A DNA stretch of 64,000 nt from Amycolatopsis camponoti. Its GTDB lineage: Bacteria; Actinomycetota; Actinomycetes; Mycobacteriales; Pseudonocardiaceae. Under the pieces are notes generated by a model that worked only from the letters and a program-made list of their open reading frames with translations, searched no databases and had not been told where the DNA came from. The DNA lies in contig NZ_CABVGP010000002.1 in NCBI RefSeq assembly GCF_902497555.1, positions 322,501 through 386,500 on the forward strand, in the 5' to 3' direction. Numbering within the stretch: position 1 is the first letter of the stretch; each line of letters starts with the position of its first letter. A program made the translations under genes and the position numbers. Below, piece after piece: positions 8,287 to 16,162 of the stretch.

Positions 8287-10268
8287 GAGCCGGTGAGCCG
8301 GACATCCTGGTCACCGGCGCCACAGGCTTCGTCGGCACGGCGGTGCTGCGCGAGCTGGTCGGGCGAGGAATGGGCCCCCGGGTCCGCATCCTCGCCCGGC
8401 GGCCGCCGCCGGAGTGGATGACCATCGCGGGCGTGACGACGTGGCCGGGCGACCTGACGGACGCGCCGGGCCTCGCGGGGCTGTGCACGGGCATAACGAC
8501 GCTGCTCCACCTGGCCTCCCAGGTGGGCGGCGACCCCGCCCGCTGCACGGCGGTCAACGAGGGCGGAACGGCGAACCTCCTGGCCGAGGCGCACCGGGCG
8601 GGAACGCGAAGCGTGCTGTACCTGAGCACCTGCGCGGTGTACCAGGACGGCACCCACCGCGGTGCGCGGGTCCCGGGTGAGGGGACAGGACGGTTTGCCA
8701 CGGCGGACGGGGGTCCGGGAGCCGGGTCCGGGTTGGCGGCGGCTCTGGGGCCGCCACCAGTCCGGGGTGCTGCGGGGGTGCGGGGGCCGCTGACCAGTGG
8801 GGACTGGTCGGAGGGGGAGCGCTCGGGCGGGTCCGGCGTGGTGGCGGACCCGGGGTTGACCGGTGGGGACCGGTCGGCTGACGGGGGTCCGGGGGTCGGA
8901 TCCGGGTGGGCTGCGGATCTGGATTCGTTGATCGGTGGGATCGGGTCGGCTGGTGTGGTCTTGGGAGGTGGCCTGGGGTCGCCGGTCAGTGGGGACGGGA
9001 CGGCGGGCGGGGTCTTGCGCGGCGAGCCCGAGTCGCTGACCAGCGAAAGCAAGCCAGCAGGTGAGCGCCGAGGGTCCGGGCTGGGGGTGGACCCCGCTTC
9101 GCTGGTCGGTCGAAGTGGTTTGGTCGGGGAGGGGCTGCGGGCTGGGTCCGGGCTGGTACCGGACTCCGCCTTGCCGGTCGGTCGGAGTGGTTTGGTCGGT
9201 GAGGGCCTGCGGGTCGGGTTCGGGCTGGTACCGGACCCCGCCTCGTTGAGTGGCCGGAGTGGTCTGGTCGGCGAGGGGCCGCAGGCCGAGTCCGGGCTGG
9301 TACCGGATCCGGCTTCACCTACCGACCGGCGAGGTCTGGCTGGCGAGGGGCCGCGGGCCGGGCTGGTACCGGACTCTGCCTTGCTGGTCGGTCGGAGTGG
9401 TCTGGCTGGCGAGGGGCCGCGGGTCGGGTCCGGGCGGATACCGGACCCGGCTTCACCTACCGACCGGCGCGACTTGGCCGGTGAGACCCTGCCCTCCAGG
9501 GTCGAGTCGGCGGCGGAGCCGGGCTCACCGACCGGCGGGAGCGGGCCGGCGGGCGGCCGCCTGCCCACCCCGGCCGGACCGGCGGCCCCGGAGTCGTCGA
9601 CCGGTCGGAGCGGGCCCACACCCGAGTGCGAGCCACCGGCGGATCCGGAGTCGCCAACCGGCGACCACCCACCCGACCCCTCCGAGCTGGTCATGGGCCC
9701 GGCCTCCCCGACCAGCCGCAGCAGGCTGGCCGGCGAGCGGCTGGTGCTCGCGGCCGGGGGCACCGTCCTGCGGCCGCACCTCGTGCACGGTCCCGGCGAT
9801 CGGCACGTCGTCCCCGCGCTCGTCCGCTGGATCCGGGCCGTTCCGGCCTGGGCGGCGGGTGGGGTGGCGCGGACGTCGCTCGTGGCGGTGGCCGATCTGG
9901 CCGCCGCGATCGCCGTGCTGGCGCTCGATCCGCGGCTGAGCCGGCCGGGGGAGGTCCTGCACGTCGCCGATCCCCGGCCGGTCACCATCCGGGGCCTGGT
10001 CACCGCCGTGTGCGGGCTGCTCGACCTGCCGCTGCCGGCGGCCGATCTGCCGCTCGCCGAGCACCGGGCCCGCACGCGGGCGGCACTCCCGGCGCTGACC
10101 GACCACCAGTACTCCCTGCTCACGCGGGATCACTGGTACGAGAGCAGCCGCATCTGGGAGCTCACCGGCGTCTTGCCCGGCCGCCGGCTGGCCGAGGCGG
10201 CGGACTGGTACCGCGAGTCACTCGGCATCCCCGGCGGGACCGTCATCGCATCCTCGGATCGTGCGTAG
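8283..10268 (+). CDS. NAD-dependent epimerase/dehydratase with large repeat insertion
   Basis: 661 residues, about twice the usual ~310. GTG 8283 overlaps the afsA stop, so this is the coupled SDR of the GBL pathway, probably reducing or modifying the butenolide intermediate. Residues 1-~128 are a normal Rossmann domain (ILVTGATGFVGTAVLRELVGRG; LLHLASQVGG; YLSTCAVYQDGTHRG). Residues ~472-661 are the normal remainder (GPASPTSRSRLAGERLV; TVLRPHLVHGPGD; SLVAVADLAAAIAVLA; FHEV-like HVADPRPVTI). Between them lie ~340 residues of Gly/Pro/Ser/Arg-rich repeats, best preserved as 24-residue units. The canonical YxxxK site reads TSRSR, lacking both Tyr and Lys, so a classical SDR mechanism is doubtful. 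The frame stays open throughout. The 3' end overlaps convergent vanY by 26 bp. Confidence 0.88.
   Translation: MRAGEPDILVTGATGFVGTAVLRELVGRGMGPRVRILARRPPPEWMTIAGVTTWPGDLTDAPGLAGLCTGITTLLHLASQVGGDPARCTAVNEGGTANLLAEAHRAGTRSVLYLSTCAVYQDGTHRGARVPGEGTGRFATADGGPGAGSGLAAALGPPPVRGAAGVRGPLTSGDWSEGERSGGSGVVADPGLTGGDRSADGGPGVGSGWAADLDSLIGGIGSAGVVLGGGLGSPVSGDGTAGGVLRGEPESLTSESKPAGERRGSGLGVDPASLVGRSGLVGEGLRAGSGLVPDSALPVGRSGLVGEGLRVGFGLVPDPASLSGRSGLVGEGPQAESGLVPDPASPTDRRGLAGEGPRAGLVPDSALLVGRSGLAGEGPRVGSGRIPDPASPTDRRDLAGETLPSRVESAAEPGSPTGGSGPAGGRLPTPAGPAAPESSTGRSGPTPECEPPADPESPTGDHPPDPSELVMGPASPTSRSRLAGERLVLAAGGTVLRPHLVHGPGDRHVVPALVRWIRAVPAWAAGGVARTSLVAVADLAAAIAVLALDPRLSRPGEVLHVADPRPVTIRGLVTAVCGLLDLPLPAADLPLAEHRARTRAALPALTDHQYSLLTRDHWYESSRIWELTGVLPGRRLAEAADWYRESLGIPGGTVIASSDRA
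8667..9695 (+). repeat. In-frame tandem-repeat insertion within the SDR gene
   Basis: About 15 degenerate units of 17-24 codons, all resembling the host protein's own segment beginning at 9696 (GPASPTSRSRLAGER). The best-conserved units begin at 9090, 9162, 9234, 9306, 9372 and 9444, giving periods of 72, 72, 72, 66 and 72 bp, all multiples of three. A typical unit reads DPASLVGRSGLVGEGLRAGS plus GLVP. Most carry a GGTACC at the unit junction. Outer units are more diverged and Gly- or Pro-rich. Confidence 0.9.
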
Positions 10269-10668
10269 GGTCGGGGTACATCGGCGGGCAGCCGTGCCGG
10301 GCAGCCTCGGGCCGCAGTTCGAAGTGCCAGGGCTCGTTGCGGTAGATCTGGCAAAGCCCGTACGCGGCGCCGTGTTCGGACAGCCACGCCCTGGCCTCGG
10401 CCGGACCGATGTCGACCGCGTCGCCCGACACGTGCGCGGACGTGCCGGGCGTGGCCACCCAGCGGGCGGCTTCCGCTTCGGACCCGTACTTCGAGACCGC
10501 CGCCCGGTACAACTCTGCCTGGTACTCGGCGGAACGCCGGCCGCTGTTGACGACGAACTCGATCCCCGCGTCCGTCGCGGCCCGGCGCAGGGCGGCGAGC
10601 AGCGCGGGATCGAGGCCCACCACGGCCGGGGAGTCGTCGAAGACCCGCACCGGGTCGGAAAGAGTCAT
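10243..10668 (-). CDS. vanY: VanY-like D,D-carboxypeptidase (M15B)
   Basis: 141-residue zinc D,D-peptidase that trims D-Ala from D-Ala-D-Ala pentapeptides. The zinc motif SAHVSGDAVDIG supplies His79 and Asp86. EPWHFEL supplies the catalytic Glu112 and third ligand His115. SGRRSAEYQAELY is the conserved substrate-side segment. There is no signal peptide or membrane anchor, and the protein is shorter than most VanY proteins, so it resembles the compact soluble carboxypeptidases. ATG 10668 is chosen because the upstream region matches the vanH promoter region. It is divergent from vanR and convergent with, and overlapping, the SDR gene. Confidence 0.85.
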   Translation of the reverse strand: MTLSDPVRVFDDSPAVVGLDPALLAALRRAATDAGIEFVVNSGRRSAEYQAELYRAAVSKYGSEAEAARWVATPGTSAHVSGDAVDIGPAEARAWLSEHGAAYGLCQIYRNEPWHFELRPEAARHGCPPMYPDPTHDPRMR

Positions 10669-10735
10669 GTCCGCAGTCAAGGCAGTGCGGCGTTGCCGGC
10701 CCGTATCCGGGTTTCGATATGCCGGCGATAGGGCC
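10669..10735. promoter_or_regulatory. VanR-responsive promoter/operator candidate (vanY-vanR intergenic)
   Basis: A 39-bp block at 10692-10730 is 35/39 identical to 15165-15203 upstream of vanH. It holds two CGATA direct repeats (10715-10719 and 10726-10730) spaced 11 bp, the phasing typical of OmpR-family operators, and a GCCGGC core. It begins 23 nt upstream of the vanY start codon; the vanH copy begins 24 nt upstream of its gene. Confidence 0.75.
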
Positions 10736-10755
10736 CGGCTCGTAGCATCGGCACC

Positions 10756-11415
10756 GTGCGCGTGCTGATCGTCGAGGACGAGCCCTACCTGGCGGAAGCG
10801 GTCCGCGACGGCCTGCGCCTGGAAGCGATCGCCGCCGACATCGCCGGTGACGGCCACACCGCCCTCGAACTGCTGGGCGTCAACGCCTACGACATCGCCG
10901 TCCTCGACCGCGACATCCCCGGCCCGTCCGGTGACGAGGTCGCCGAGCGCATCGTCGCCTCCGGCAGCGGCATGCCGATCCTCATGCTCACCGCCGCGGA
11001 CCGGATCGACGACAAGGCGTCCGGCTTCGAGCTCGGCGCCGACGACTACCTCACGAAGCCGTTCGAGCTTCGTGAACTCGTGCTCCGGCTCCGGGCCCTC
11101 GACCGGCGGCGCGCGCACAACCGGCCTCCCGTCCGGGAGATCGCGGGCCTGCGCCTGGACCCGTTCCGCCGCGAGGTCTACCGCGACGGCCGTTACGTCG
11201 CGCTCACCCGGAAGCAGTTCGCCGTGCTCGAAGTCCTCGTCGGGGCCGAAGGCGGGGTCGTCAGCGCCGAAGAGCTCCTGGAACGGGCGTGGGACGAGAA
11301 CGCCGACCCGTTCACCAACGCCGTGCGCATCACGGTTTCCGCCCTGCGCAAGCGGCTCGGCGAACCCTGGGTCATCACCACCGTCGCCGGCGTCGGCTAC
11401 CGGATCGACACCTGA
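10756..11415 (+). CDS. vanR: VanR response regulator
   Basis: 219-residue OmpR/PhoB-family regulator. The receiver domain (1-~115) has the acidic pocket VEDEP, phospho-acceptor Asp51 in VLDRDIPG, Thr in MLTAAD and Lys in LTKPFE. The winged-helix effector (~125-219) contains LTRKQFAVLEVL, NAVRITVSALRKRLG and VAGVGYRID. GTG 10756 begins one operon with vanS (1-nt gap). VanR-P is expected to activate vanHAX and vanY. The closeness of the LDRDIPG region and the local vanHAX genes support the specific name over a generic OmpR regulator. Confidence 0.9.
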   Translation: MRVLIVEDEPYLAEAVRDGLRLEAIAADIAGDGHTALELLGVNAYDIAVLDRDIPGPSGDEVAERIVASGSGMPILMLTAADRIDDKASGFELGADDYLTKPFELRELVLRLRALDRRRAHNRPPVREIAGLRLDPFRREVYRDGRYVALTRKQFAVLEVLVGAEGGVVSAEELLERAWDENADPFTNAVRITVSALRKRLGEPWVITTVAGVGYRIDT

Positions 11416-11416
11416 C

Positions 11417-12490
11417 GTGGGGATCCGGAAGCCGGGGCCGAGCGTTCGCCTCAAACTGACCCTCAGCTACGCCGGGTTCCTCATGCTCGCCGGCGCCTTG
11501 CTGCTGATGACCGTGTGGGTGTTCCTGCGCAGTCACCTGCCCGAAGTCGCGGTCATGCCCGGCGGCGTGCTGAACCGCGCGACGCTGATGAGCACCTTCA
11601 CCTCGGCCGCCGGCGTGGTCGTGGTGTTCCTGCTGGTGTTCGGCCTCCTGGGCGGCTGGATCCTCGCCGGCCGCATGCTCGCGCCGCTGACCCGCATCAC
11701 CGACGCCGCCCGCAGGGCCACCGGCGGTTCGCTGTCCCACCGGATCCGGCTCGACGGCCGCAAGGACGAGTTCCGCGAGCTCGCCGACGCCTTCGACGCG
11801 ATGCTCACCCGGCTCGAAGCCCAGGTCGCCGAGCAGCAGCGGTTCGCCGCCAACGCGTCCCACGAACTGCGCACCCCGCTGGCGATTTCGCAGGCGCTGC
11901 TCGAGGTGGCCCGCACCGATCCGGCGGGGGTGCCGGGCGAGCTCGTCGATCGCCTCCACGCCGTCAACAGCCGGGCGATCGACCTGACCGAAGCGCTGCT
12001 GCTGCTCAGCCAGGCCGATCAGCGTTCGTTCACCCGGGACCGCGTCGACTTGTCGCTCGTCGCGGAAGAGGCCACGGAAACGCTGCTCCCGCTCGCGGAA
12101 AAGCGCGGCCTCACCATCGAGACCACCGGTGAGATCACGCCGACCCACGGCTCGCACGCGCTCCTGCTGCAGCTGACGACGAACCTCGTGCACAACGCGA
12201 TCGTCCACGGCCGGGGCACGGTGTGGGTCACGACCGCCGCGGAGCCCAAGGCGGTGGTGCTCACGGTCGAGAACGCGGGCGAGGAGCTCACCCCGCAGCT
12301 GGTTTCCACGCTGGTCGAGCCGTTTCAGCGCGGCACCGAACGCGTCCGCGCCGACCACGCGGGTGTCGGCCTCGGCCTGGCGATCGTCAAGAGCATCACC
12401 CAGGCCCACGACGGGACGCTGACGCTCACCCCGCGCCCCGGCGGCGGGCTCGGCATCACGGTGCGGCTACCGCGCTGGTGGCTCCGATGA
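11417..12490 (+). CDS. vanS: VanS sensor histidine kinase
   Basis: 357-residue membrane kinase. Two transmembrane segments (~17-37 and ~64-84) flank an extracytoplasmic loop of only ~26 residues, as in the short-loop VanS proteins of actinomycetes. Then come HAMP (~85-137), the dimerisation helix with His149 in NASHELRTPLA, and the ATPase domain with N-box LTTNLVHNAIVHG, G1-like VENAGEEL and G2 GVGLGLAIVKSI. GTG 11417 lies 1 nt after the vanR stop. It senses glycopeptides (or their lipid II complex) and phosphorylates VanR. The 3' end overlaps vanX by 35 bp, tail to tail. Confidence 0.9.
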   Translation: MGIRKPGPSVRLKLTLSYAGFLMLAGALLLMTVWVFLRSHLPEVAVMPGGVLNRATLMSTFTSAAGVVVVFLLVFGLLGGWILAGRMLAPLTRITDAARRATGGSLSHRIRLDGRKDEFRELADAFDAMLTRLEAQVAEQQRFAANASHELRTPLAISQALLEVARTDPAGVPGELVDRLHAVNSRAIDLTEALLLLSQADQRSFTRDRVDLSLVAEEATETLLPLAEKRGLTIETTGEITPTHGSHALLLQLTTNLVHNAIVHGRGTVWVTTAAEPKAVVLTVENAGEELTPQLVSTLVEPFQRGTERVRADHAGVGLGLAIVKSITQAHDGTLTLTPRPGGGLGITVRLPRWWLR

Positions 12491-13091
12491 TCGGGAAGTC
12501 GAAGTACGTGTCCGGAAAGGGCTCGTCCCGCAGCGTGTAGTGCCACCACTCGCGGTCGTACCGCCGGAAACCGCAGGCCTCCATGAGGGAACAGAGATGC
12601 CGCCGGTTCTCGGCTTCGACCGTCGTGATCCCGCTCGCGCCGTGGTGGGAGATCGAGTCCATCAGGTCGTGGTCACCGCCCATGGCCGCGAGCTCGCCGG
12701 TGGCCAGGTGGTACAGCGTCAAGTCGACGGTGCTGCCCCGGCTGTGCCCGGACTTCGCGGCCACGTAACCCTTTTCGAACATCTCCGCCCGCTCGATGTT
12801 CGGGTAGTGCCGCCGCTTCGTCCGGCCGTCCTCGGGCTGCCGCGACCAGCGCAGGAAGCAGTCCACGGCGCGTTGCGGGCGGTAGCCGTCCCACAGGAGC
12901 AGGCCGAAGCCGAGCGACTCGGCCTTTTCCTGCGCCCTTTCCAGGGCCACGCACAGGGCCCGCGTGCCGGCGACCCGGTTCGCCAGGTACCCGTCCACCG
13001 GCTTGCCGGTGAAGTTGTCCCAGGTGGCGTACTTGGCGTCCCAGCGGATGCCGGGCGCGAACTCGTCCACGAAGACGAAGTCGTCCTTCAC
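12456..13091 (-). CDS. vanX: VanX D-Ala-D-Ala dipeptidase
   Basis: 211-residue zinc dipeptidase that hydrolyses D-Ala-D-Ala so that only D-Ala-D-Lac enters peptidoglycan. Clear motifs: DGYRPQRAVDCFL (substrate Arg), SGHSRGSTVDLTLY (His and Asp zinc ligands) and EWWHYTL (catalytic Glu and third His). The N-terminus MKDDFVFVDEFAPGI is typical. GTG 13091 overlaps the ligase stop by 4 bp. It is the last gene of the vanHAX operon. No membrane segment; cytoplasmic. Confidence 0.96.
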   Translation of the reverse strand: MKDDFVFVDEFAPGIRWDAKYATWDNFTGKPVDGYLANRVAGTRALCVALERAQEKAESLGFGLLLWDGYRPQRAVDCFLRWSRQPEDGRTKRRHYPNIERAEMFEKGYVAAKSGHSRGSTVDLTLYHLATGELAAMGGDHDLMDSISHHGASGITTVEAENRRHLCSLMEACGFRRYDREWWHYTLRDEPFPDTYFDFPIIGATSAVAAP

Positions 13092-14128
13092 TGGGACTTC
13101 CCGGTCAACGCCAGCGACACCAGGCGGTCGAGCACTTCGCCCAGCGGCAGCCCGGCGGCCGCCATCATCCGCGGGTAACGGCTGTACGAGGTCAGCCCGG
13201 GCAAGGTGTTGACCTCGTTGAGAACCACCGTCCCGTCGTCCTTCAGGAACAGGTCCACCCGCGCCAGCCCGCGGCAGCCCAGCGCACGGTAGATCGCCTT
13301 CGCCGTCTCCTGCACCAGCGCGCGCGACTCCGCCGGGATGTCCGCCGGGACGACGAACGTCGAGTTCTCGGAACCGCTTTCTGGGTCGCTTTCCTGGTGG
13401 ATCTTGAAGAAGCCGTGGGAGAGCGCGACCCGGTCCAGCTCGCCCACGAGCAGGTCCTGGTCGTTCCCCAGGACCGAACAGCCGATCTCGCGGCCGGCGA
13501 CCGCCTCCTCGACCAGCACCTTCGAGTCGTACTGCCGCGCGGCCTCCACCGCGCCAGGCAGTTCTTCCGCACGGGACACCTTGCCGACGCCGAACGAAGA
13601 CCCGGAGCGGGCCGGCTTGACGAAGACGGGATAGGTGAGCCCGCCGGGGTCGACGGTCTCGTCCGCCGTGACGGTCCGGAACACCGGCGTCGCGATTCCC
13701 GCGCTCGCGGTGACGAGGTAGGTGAGGGACTTGTCCATGCACAGTGCGGAACTCGGGACGTCACAGCCGACGTAGGGGACGCCGGCGAGTTCGGCTAACC
13801 CCTGCATCGCGCCGTCCTCGCCGAGCCTGCCGTGGAGGAGGGGCAGTAAGACGTCCAGCCGGATCGTTTCGTACCGCCCCTGCTCCAGGACGAGCAGTCC
13901 GTGCACACCGCGGTCCGGCGACAACACGACCGGACGGCTGCCGCCGGTTTCCCAGCCCGCGTCGGGGCCGTCGCAAAGCCGCCATTCGCCGCTTTTCGTG
14001 ATCCCGATCCAGAACGGCTCGTACTTCCCGGTGTCGAGGTGCTTCGCGACTTCTCGCGCGGATTTGACGGAAACGGGGTGCTCTTCCGTGGCTCCCCCGA
14101 AGATGATTCCGATCTTCACCCTATCCAT
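13088..14128 (-). CDS. vanA: D-alanine--D-lactate ligase (VanA type)
   Basis: 346-residue ATP-grasp ligase that joins D-Ala to D-lactate for the glycopeptide-resistant depsipeptide terminus. IIFGGATEEHPVSVKSA, PLLHGRLGEDGAMQG, YPVFVKPARSGSSFGV and VVLNEVNTLPGLTSYSRYP are ligase signatures. The omega loop reads GFFKIHQESDPESGSEN with a His where D-Ala-D-Ala ligases usually carry the Tyr/Lys pattern, marking D-lactate specificity. ATG 14128 overlaps the vanH end by 8 bp and its stop overlaps vanX. Confidence 0.95.
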   Translation of the reverse strand: MDRVKIGIIFGGATEEHPVSVKSAREVAKHLDTGKYEPFWIGITKSGEWRLCDGPDAGWETGGSRPVVLSPDRGVHGLLVLEQGRYETIRLDVLLPLLHGRLGEDGAMQGLAELAGVPYVGCDVPSSALCMDKSLTYLVTASAGIATPVFRTVTADETVDPGGLTYPVFVKPARSGSSFGVGKVSRAEELPGAVEAARQYDSKVLVEEAVAGREIGCSVLGNDQDLLVGELDRVALSHGFFKIHQESDPESGSENSTFVVPADIPAESRALVQETAKAIYRALGCRGLARVDLFLKDDGTVVLNEVNTLPGLTSYSRYPRMMAAAGLPLGEVLDRLVSLALTGKSQ

Positions 14129-15140
14129 GCTGCTTCCCGCTTTCGAAGGTCAGGCAGTTGACGAGACAGTTTTCGACCGTGTCGCTCAATGCGTGGTCGG
14201 TGTAGTACGCGGTGTGCGGGCTGATCAGCACGTTCGGCATTCTTTGCAGCCGCACCAAAGCCTCGCTGCCGAGCGGTTTGTCCCGGCAATCGGCGTAGAA
14301 GATTCCTTCTTCACCTTCGACGACGTCCAACGCCGCGCCGCCCAGCTTTCCGCTCTCCAGCGCGAGAACCAGGGCTTCGGTGTCGAGAAGGGGACCTCGT
14401 CCGGTGTTGACGACGACCGCGCCGCGCCGCATCTGCTCGATGCGCCGGCGGTCCAGGAGGTGGTGGGTCTCGGCGGTGAGCGGCGTGTGGAGCGTGACGA
14501 TGTCGCTCTGCACGAGCAGGTCGTCGAGCGGAACGTAGTCGGCGGAGGTCTGCGGACGGCTGTCGTAGGCGAGCGTCTGGCAGCCGAAACCCCGCAGCCG
14601 GTCGATGACCGCGGCGCCGATGCGTCCCGTTCCGACGACCCCGACGGTCAGGTCGCGCAGTTCTTTCCCGCGTACCTCGCTCAACCGGTAGTCGTGGACC
14701 TCCGCGCGGCGGAGGACGGATTTCGCGTTCCGCACCACCATGAGCATCAACATCAGGGTGTAGTCGGCGACGCTGTCGGGGGAGTAGGCGACGTTCCCCA
14801 CGGAAATGCCGACGCGCTCCGCGTAGCCGACGTCGATGTGGTCGAACCCGGCGCTTCTAGTGGAGATGTACTCCACTCCGGCTTCACTGAGCGCGCGAAG
14901 GGCCGAGCTGGTGACGCGGGTTTTGTGGCCGACACTGATGCAGCGCCGGCCGAGCGCGAGTTCGCTGGTGGTTTCGGACACCGCGGCGTCGGTGATGGTC
15001 GGCACGACGCCGAAGCGGGGAGCCATCTCCCGGAACAGGGCGGCTTCGTCCGGCTCGCACCCGTAGATCGTGATCCCGGTGACCGCCGCGGGCGGGGCCG
15101 GCGATCGGACCGCGGTGCGTACTGGTTCGCCGTAGGTCAT
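14121..15140 (-). CDS. vanH: VanH D-lactate dehydrogenase
   Basis: 339-residue D-2-hydroxyacid dehydrogenase that reduces pyruvate to D-lactate for the ligase. The NADH fold is GVVGTGRIGAAV. The catalytic Arg is in VVVNTGRGPLLD, the Glu in VEGEEGIFY and the His in ISPHTAYYTDHAL. YISTRSAGFDHIDVGYAE is the substrate-domain signature. An extra ~20-residue Pro/Ala-rich N-terminus precedes GITIYGCEPDE. It is the first gene of vanHAX; the 39-bp block shared with vanY lies 24 nt upstream. Confidence 0.94.
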   Translation of the reverse strand: MTYGEPVRTAVRSPAPPAAVTGITIYGCEPDEAALFREMAPRFGVVPTITDAAVSETTSELALGRRCISVGHKTRVTSSALRALSEAGVEYISTRSAGFDHIDVGYAERVGISVGNVAYSPDSVADYTLMLMLMVVRNAKSVLRRAEVHDYRLSEVRGKELRDLTVGVVGTGRIGAAVIDRLRGFGCQTLAYDSRPQTSADYVPLDDLLVQSDIVTLHTPLTAETHHLLDRRRIEQMRRGAVVVNTGRGPLLDTEALVLALESGKLGGAALDVVEGEEGIFYADCRDKPLGSEALVRLQRMPNVLISPHTAYYTDHALSDTVENCLVNCLTFESGKQHG

Positions 15141-15209
15141 GCCCGGCAGTCAAACCGGCGGGCTGTTGCCGGCTCGTATGCGGTTTTCGATAGGCCGGCG
15201 ATAAGTGGC
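15141..15209 (-). promoter_or_regulatory. VanR-responsive vanHAX promoter/operator candidate
   Basis: Block 15165-15203 matches 10692-10730 at 35 of 39 positions, in the same orientation and distance relative to the gene it precedes. The CGATA repeats (15188-15192, 15199-15203; spacing 11) and the GCCGGCGATA end are conserved. A further short match (GCAGTCAA) lies closer to both start codons. Confidence 0.78.
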
Positions 15210-15301
15210 CGGTCAGCCTGCGCTTCGCGCCACTACGGAGGTGGCCCGGGCGGTGGGCCGGTAGCGGCCCACCGGATCCGGTGGGGACAGGCGATCGCGG
15301 C

Positions 15302-15691
15302 TCAGTCCCTCGGCTCGTCCTCGAGCACGCCGACCTGCTCGGGGTCCTCGGGCGCGGGCATGTGCCGGATGCTCTCGCTGCCCTTGTGGTCGTGGGCGCG
15401 GGTGTACCGGGAATCCAGTACCCGCCCCAATTTGTGCGCCGCCCCGGCATACGCGTCGTCGACGGTGGTCGCGTGGTGGGTGACCGCGACGGGCTGCTTA
15501 CCGCCGGGCCGCGCTTCGATCACGCACTTCTTGTCATCCGGTTTGCTGCCACCGTCTTCGCTGAGGTGCACCTCCACCCGGGTCACCCAACCGCCGAACC
15601 GGGCCAGGCTGTCCTCCAGGTCGGTGGTCACAAAGGTGGCCAGTCGCTCGCCACCGTGGACGTTGTGGTCGGTGTTGACCTGGATCTGCAC
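15302..15691 (-). CDS. HPF/RaiA-like ribosome-associated protein
   Basis: 129 residues resembling hibernation-promoting/RaiA factors: MQIQVNTDHNVHG at the N-terminus, LARFGGWVTRVEVHLSEDGG, then KCVIEARPGGKQPVAVTHHATTVDDAYAGAAHKLGRVLDS, the beta-beta-alpha pattern of the S30AE fold. It lacks the long-HPF C-terminal dimerisation domain and ends in a charged tail. GGAGG sits 6 nt before GTG 15691, which decides the start. Expected to bind the 30S subunit in stress. Monocistronic. Confidence 0.75.
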   Translation of the reverse strand: MQIQVNTDHNVHGGERLATFVTTDLEDSLARFGGWVTRVEVHLSEDGGSKPDDKKCVIEARPGGKQPVAVTHHATTVDDAYAGAAHKLGRVLDSRYTRAHDHKGSESIRHMPAPEDPEQVGVLEDEPRD

Positions 15692-15773
15692 GAGCACCCT
15701 CCAAAGCACGACAGCGATGATCTCCGTCAGTACCACGAGGGCGGCCGGCTCAAACCCGGCACGCGCGCGAGCG

Positions 15774-16142
15774 TCAGGCGCGGTCGTGGAGGGTGACCTG
15801 GTAGCCGTCGGGGTCGGCGAAGGTGAACGTCCGGCCGAAGGGACCGTCGATCGGTGCGGAGACGATGGTGTGGCCGTCGGCGGCGAGCGCGTCGTGAATG
15901 GCTTGGACATCGGTGGCGTGGAGCCAGATCGCGGCCCCGATGCCGGGCTGGGCAACGGAAGCGAGATCGGTGCCGGGAACGACATCGCGGAGCGCGAAGG
16001 CGATCGGCTTCGTCTCGAAGACGACGGCGTGCGGCGGTCCGGCCGGCGAGCGGACGAGGCCGAGGTAGTGCTCGTAGAACGCCCGCGAAGCGTCGAGATC
16101 GCGCGCCTGCAGCGAGAGGAAGTCGGGGCCGGTGACGGGCAT
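15774..16142 (-). CDS. VOC/glyoxalase-fold protein
   Basis: 122-residue single-unit vicinal oxygen chelate protein: FLSLQARDLDASRAFYEHYLGL at the N-terminus and GRTFTFADPDGYQVTLHD at the C-terminus are the two beta-alpha-beta-beta-beta modules. GAAGGAG lies 8 nt before ATG 16142. The usual metal-binding Glu in FADPDGY is replaced by Asp-Gly, so dioxygenase, glyoxalase or antibiotic-binding roles cannot be separated. Transcription probably depends on the paired operators at 16163-16208. Confidence 0.8.
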   Translation of the reverse strand: MPVTGPDFLSLQARDLDASRAFYEHYLGLVRSPAGPPHAVVFETKPIAFALRDVVPGTDLASVAQPGIGAAIWLHATDVQAIHDALAADGHTIVSAPIDGPFGRTFTFADPDGYQVTLHDRA

Positions 16143-16162
16143 GGTGCTGCTCCTTCTCTTGG

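Noticed and set aside
9090..9516. The 72-bp repeats as a possible CRISPR array
   Set aside because: Repeats are contiguous, diverged and in-frame with no unique spacers or cas genes.
8060..10123. A 687-codon open frame antisense to the SDR gene
   Set aside because: It mirrors the repeat region and high GC of the sense gene. The sense frame has SDR motifs on both sides and a coupled start; the antisense product is Pro/Ser/Arg-rich with no domain.
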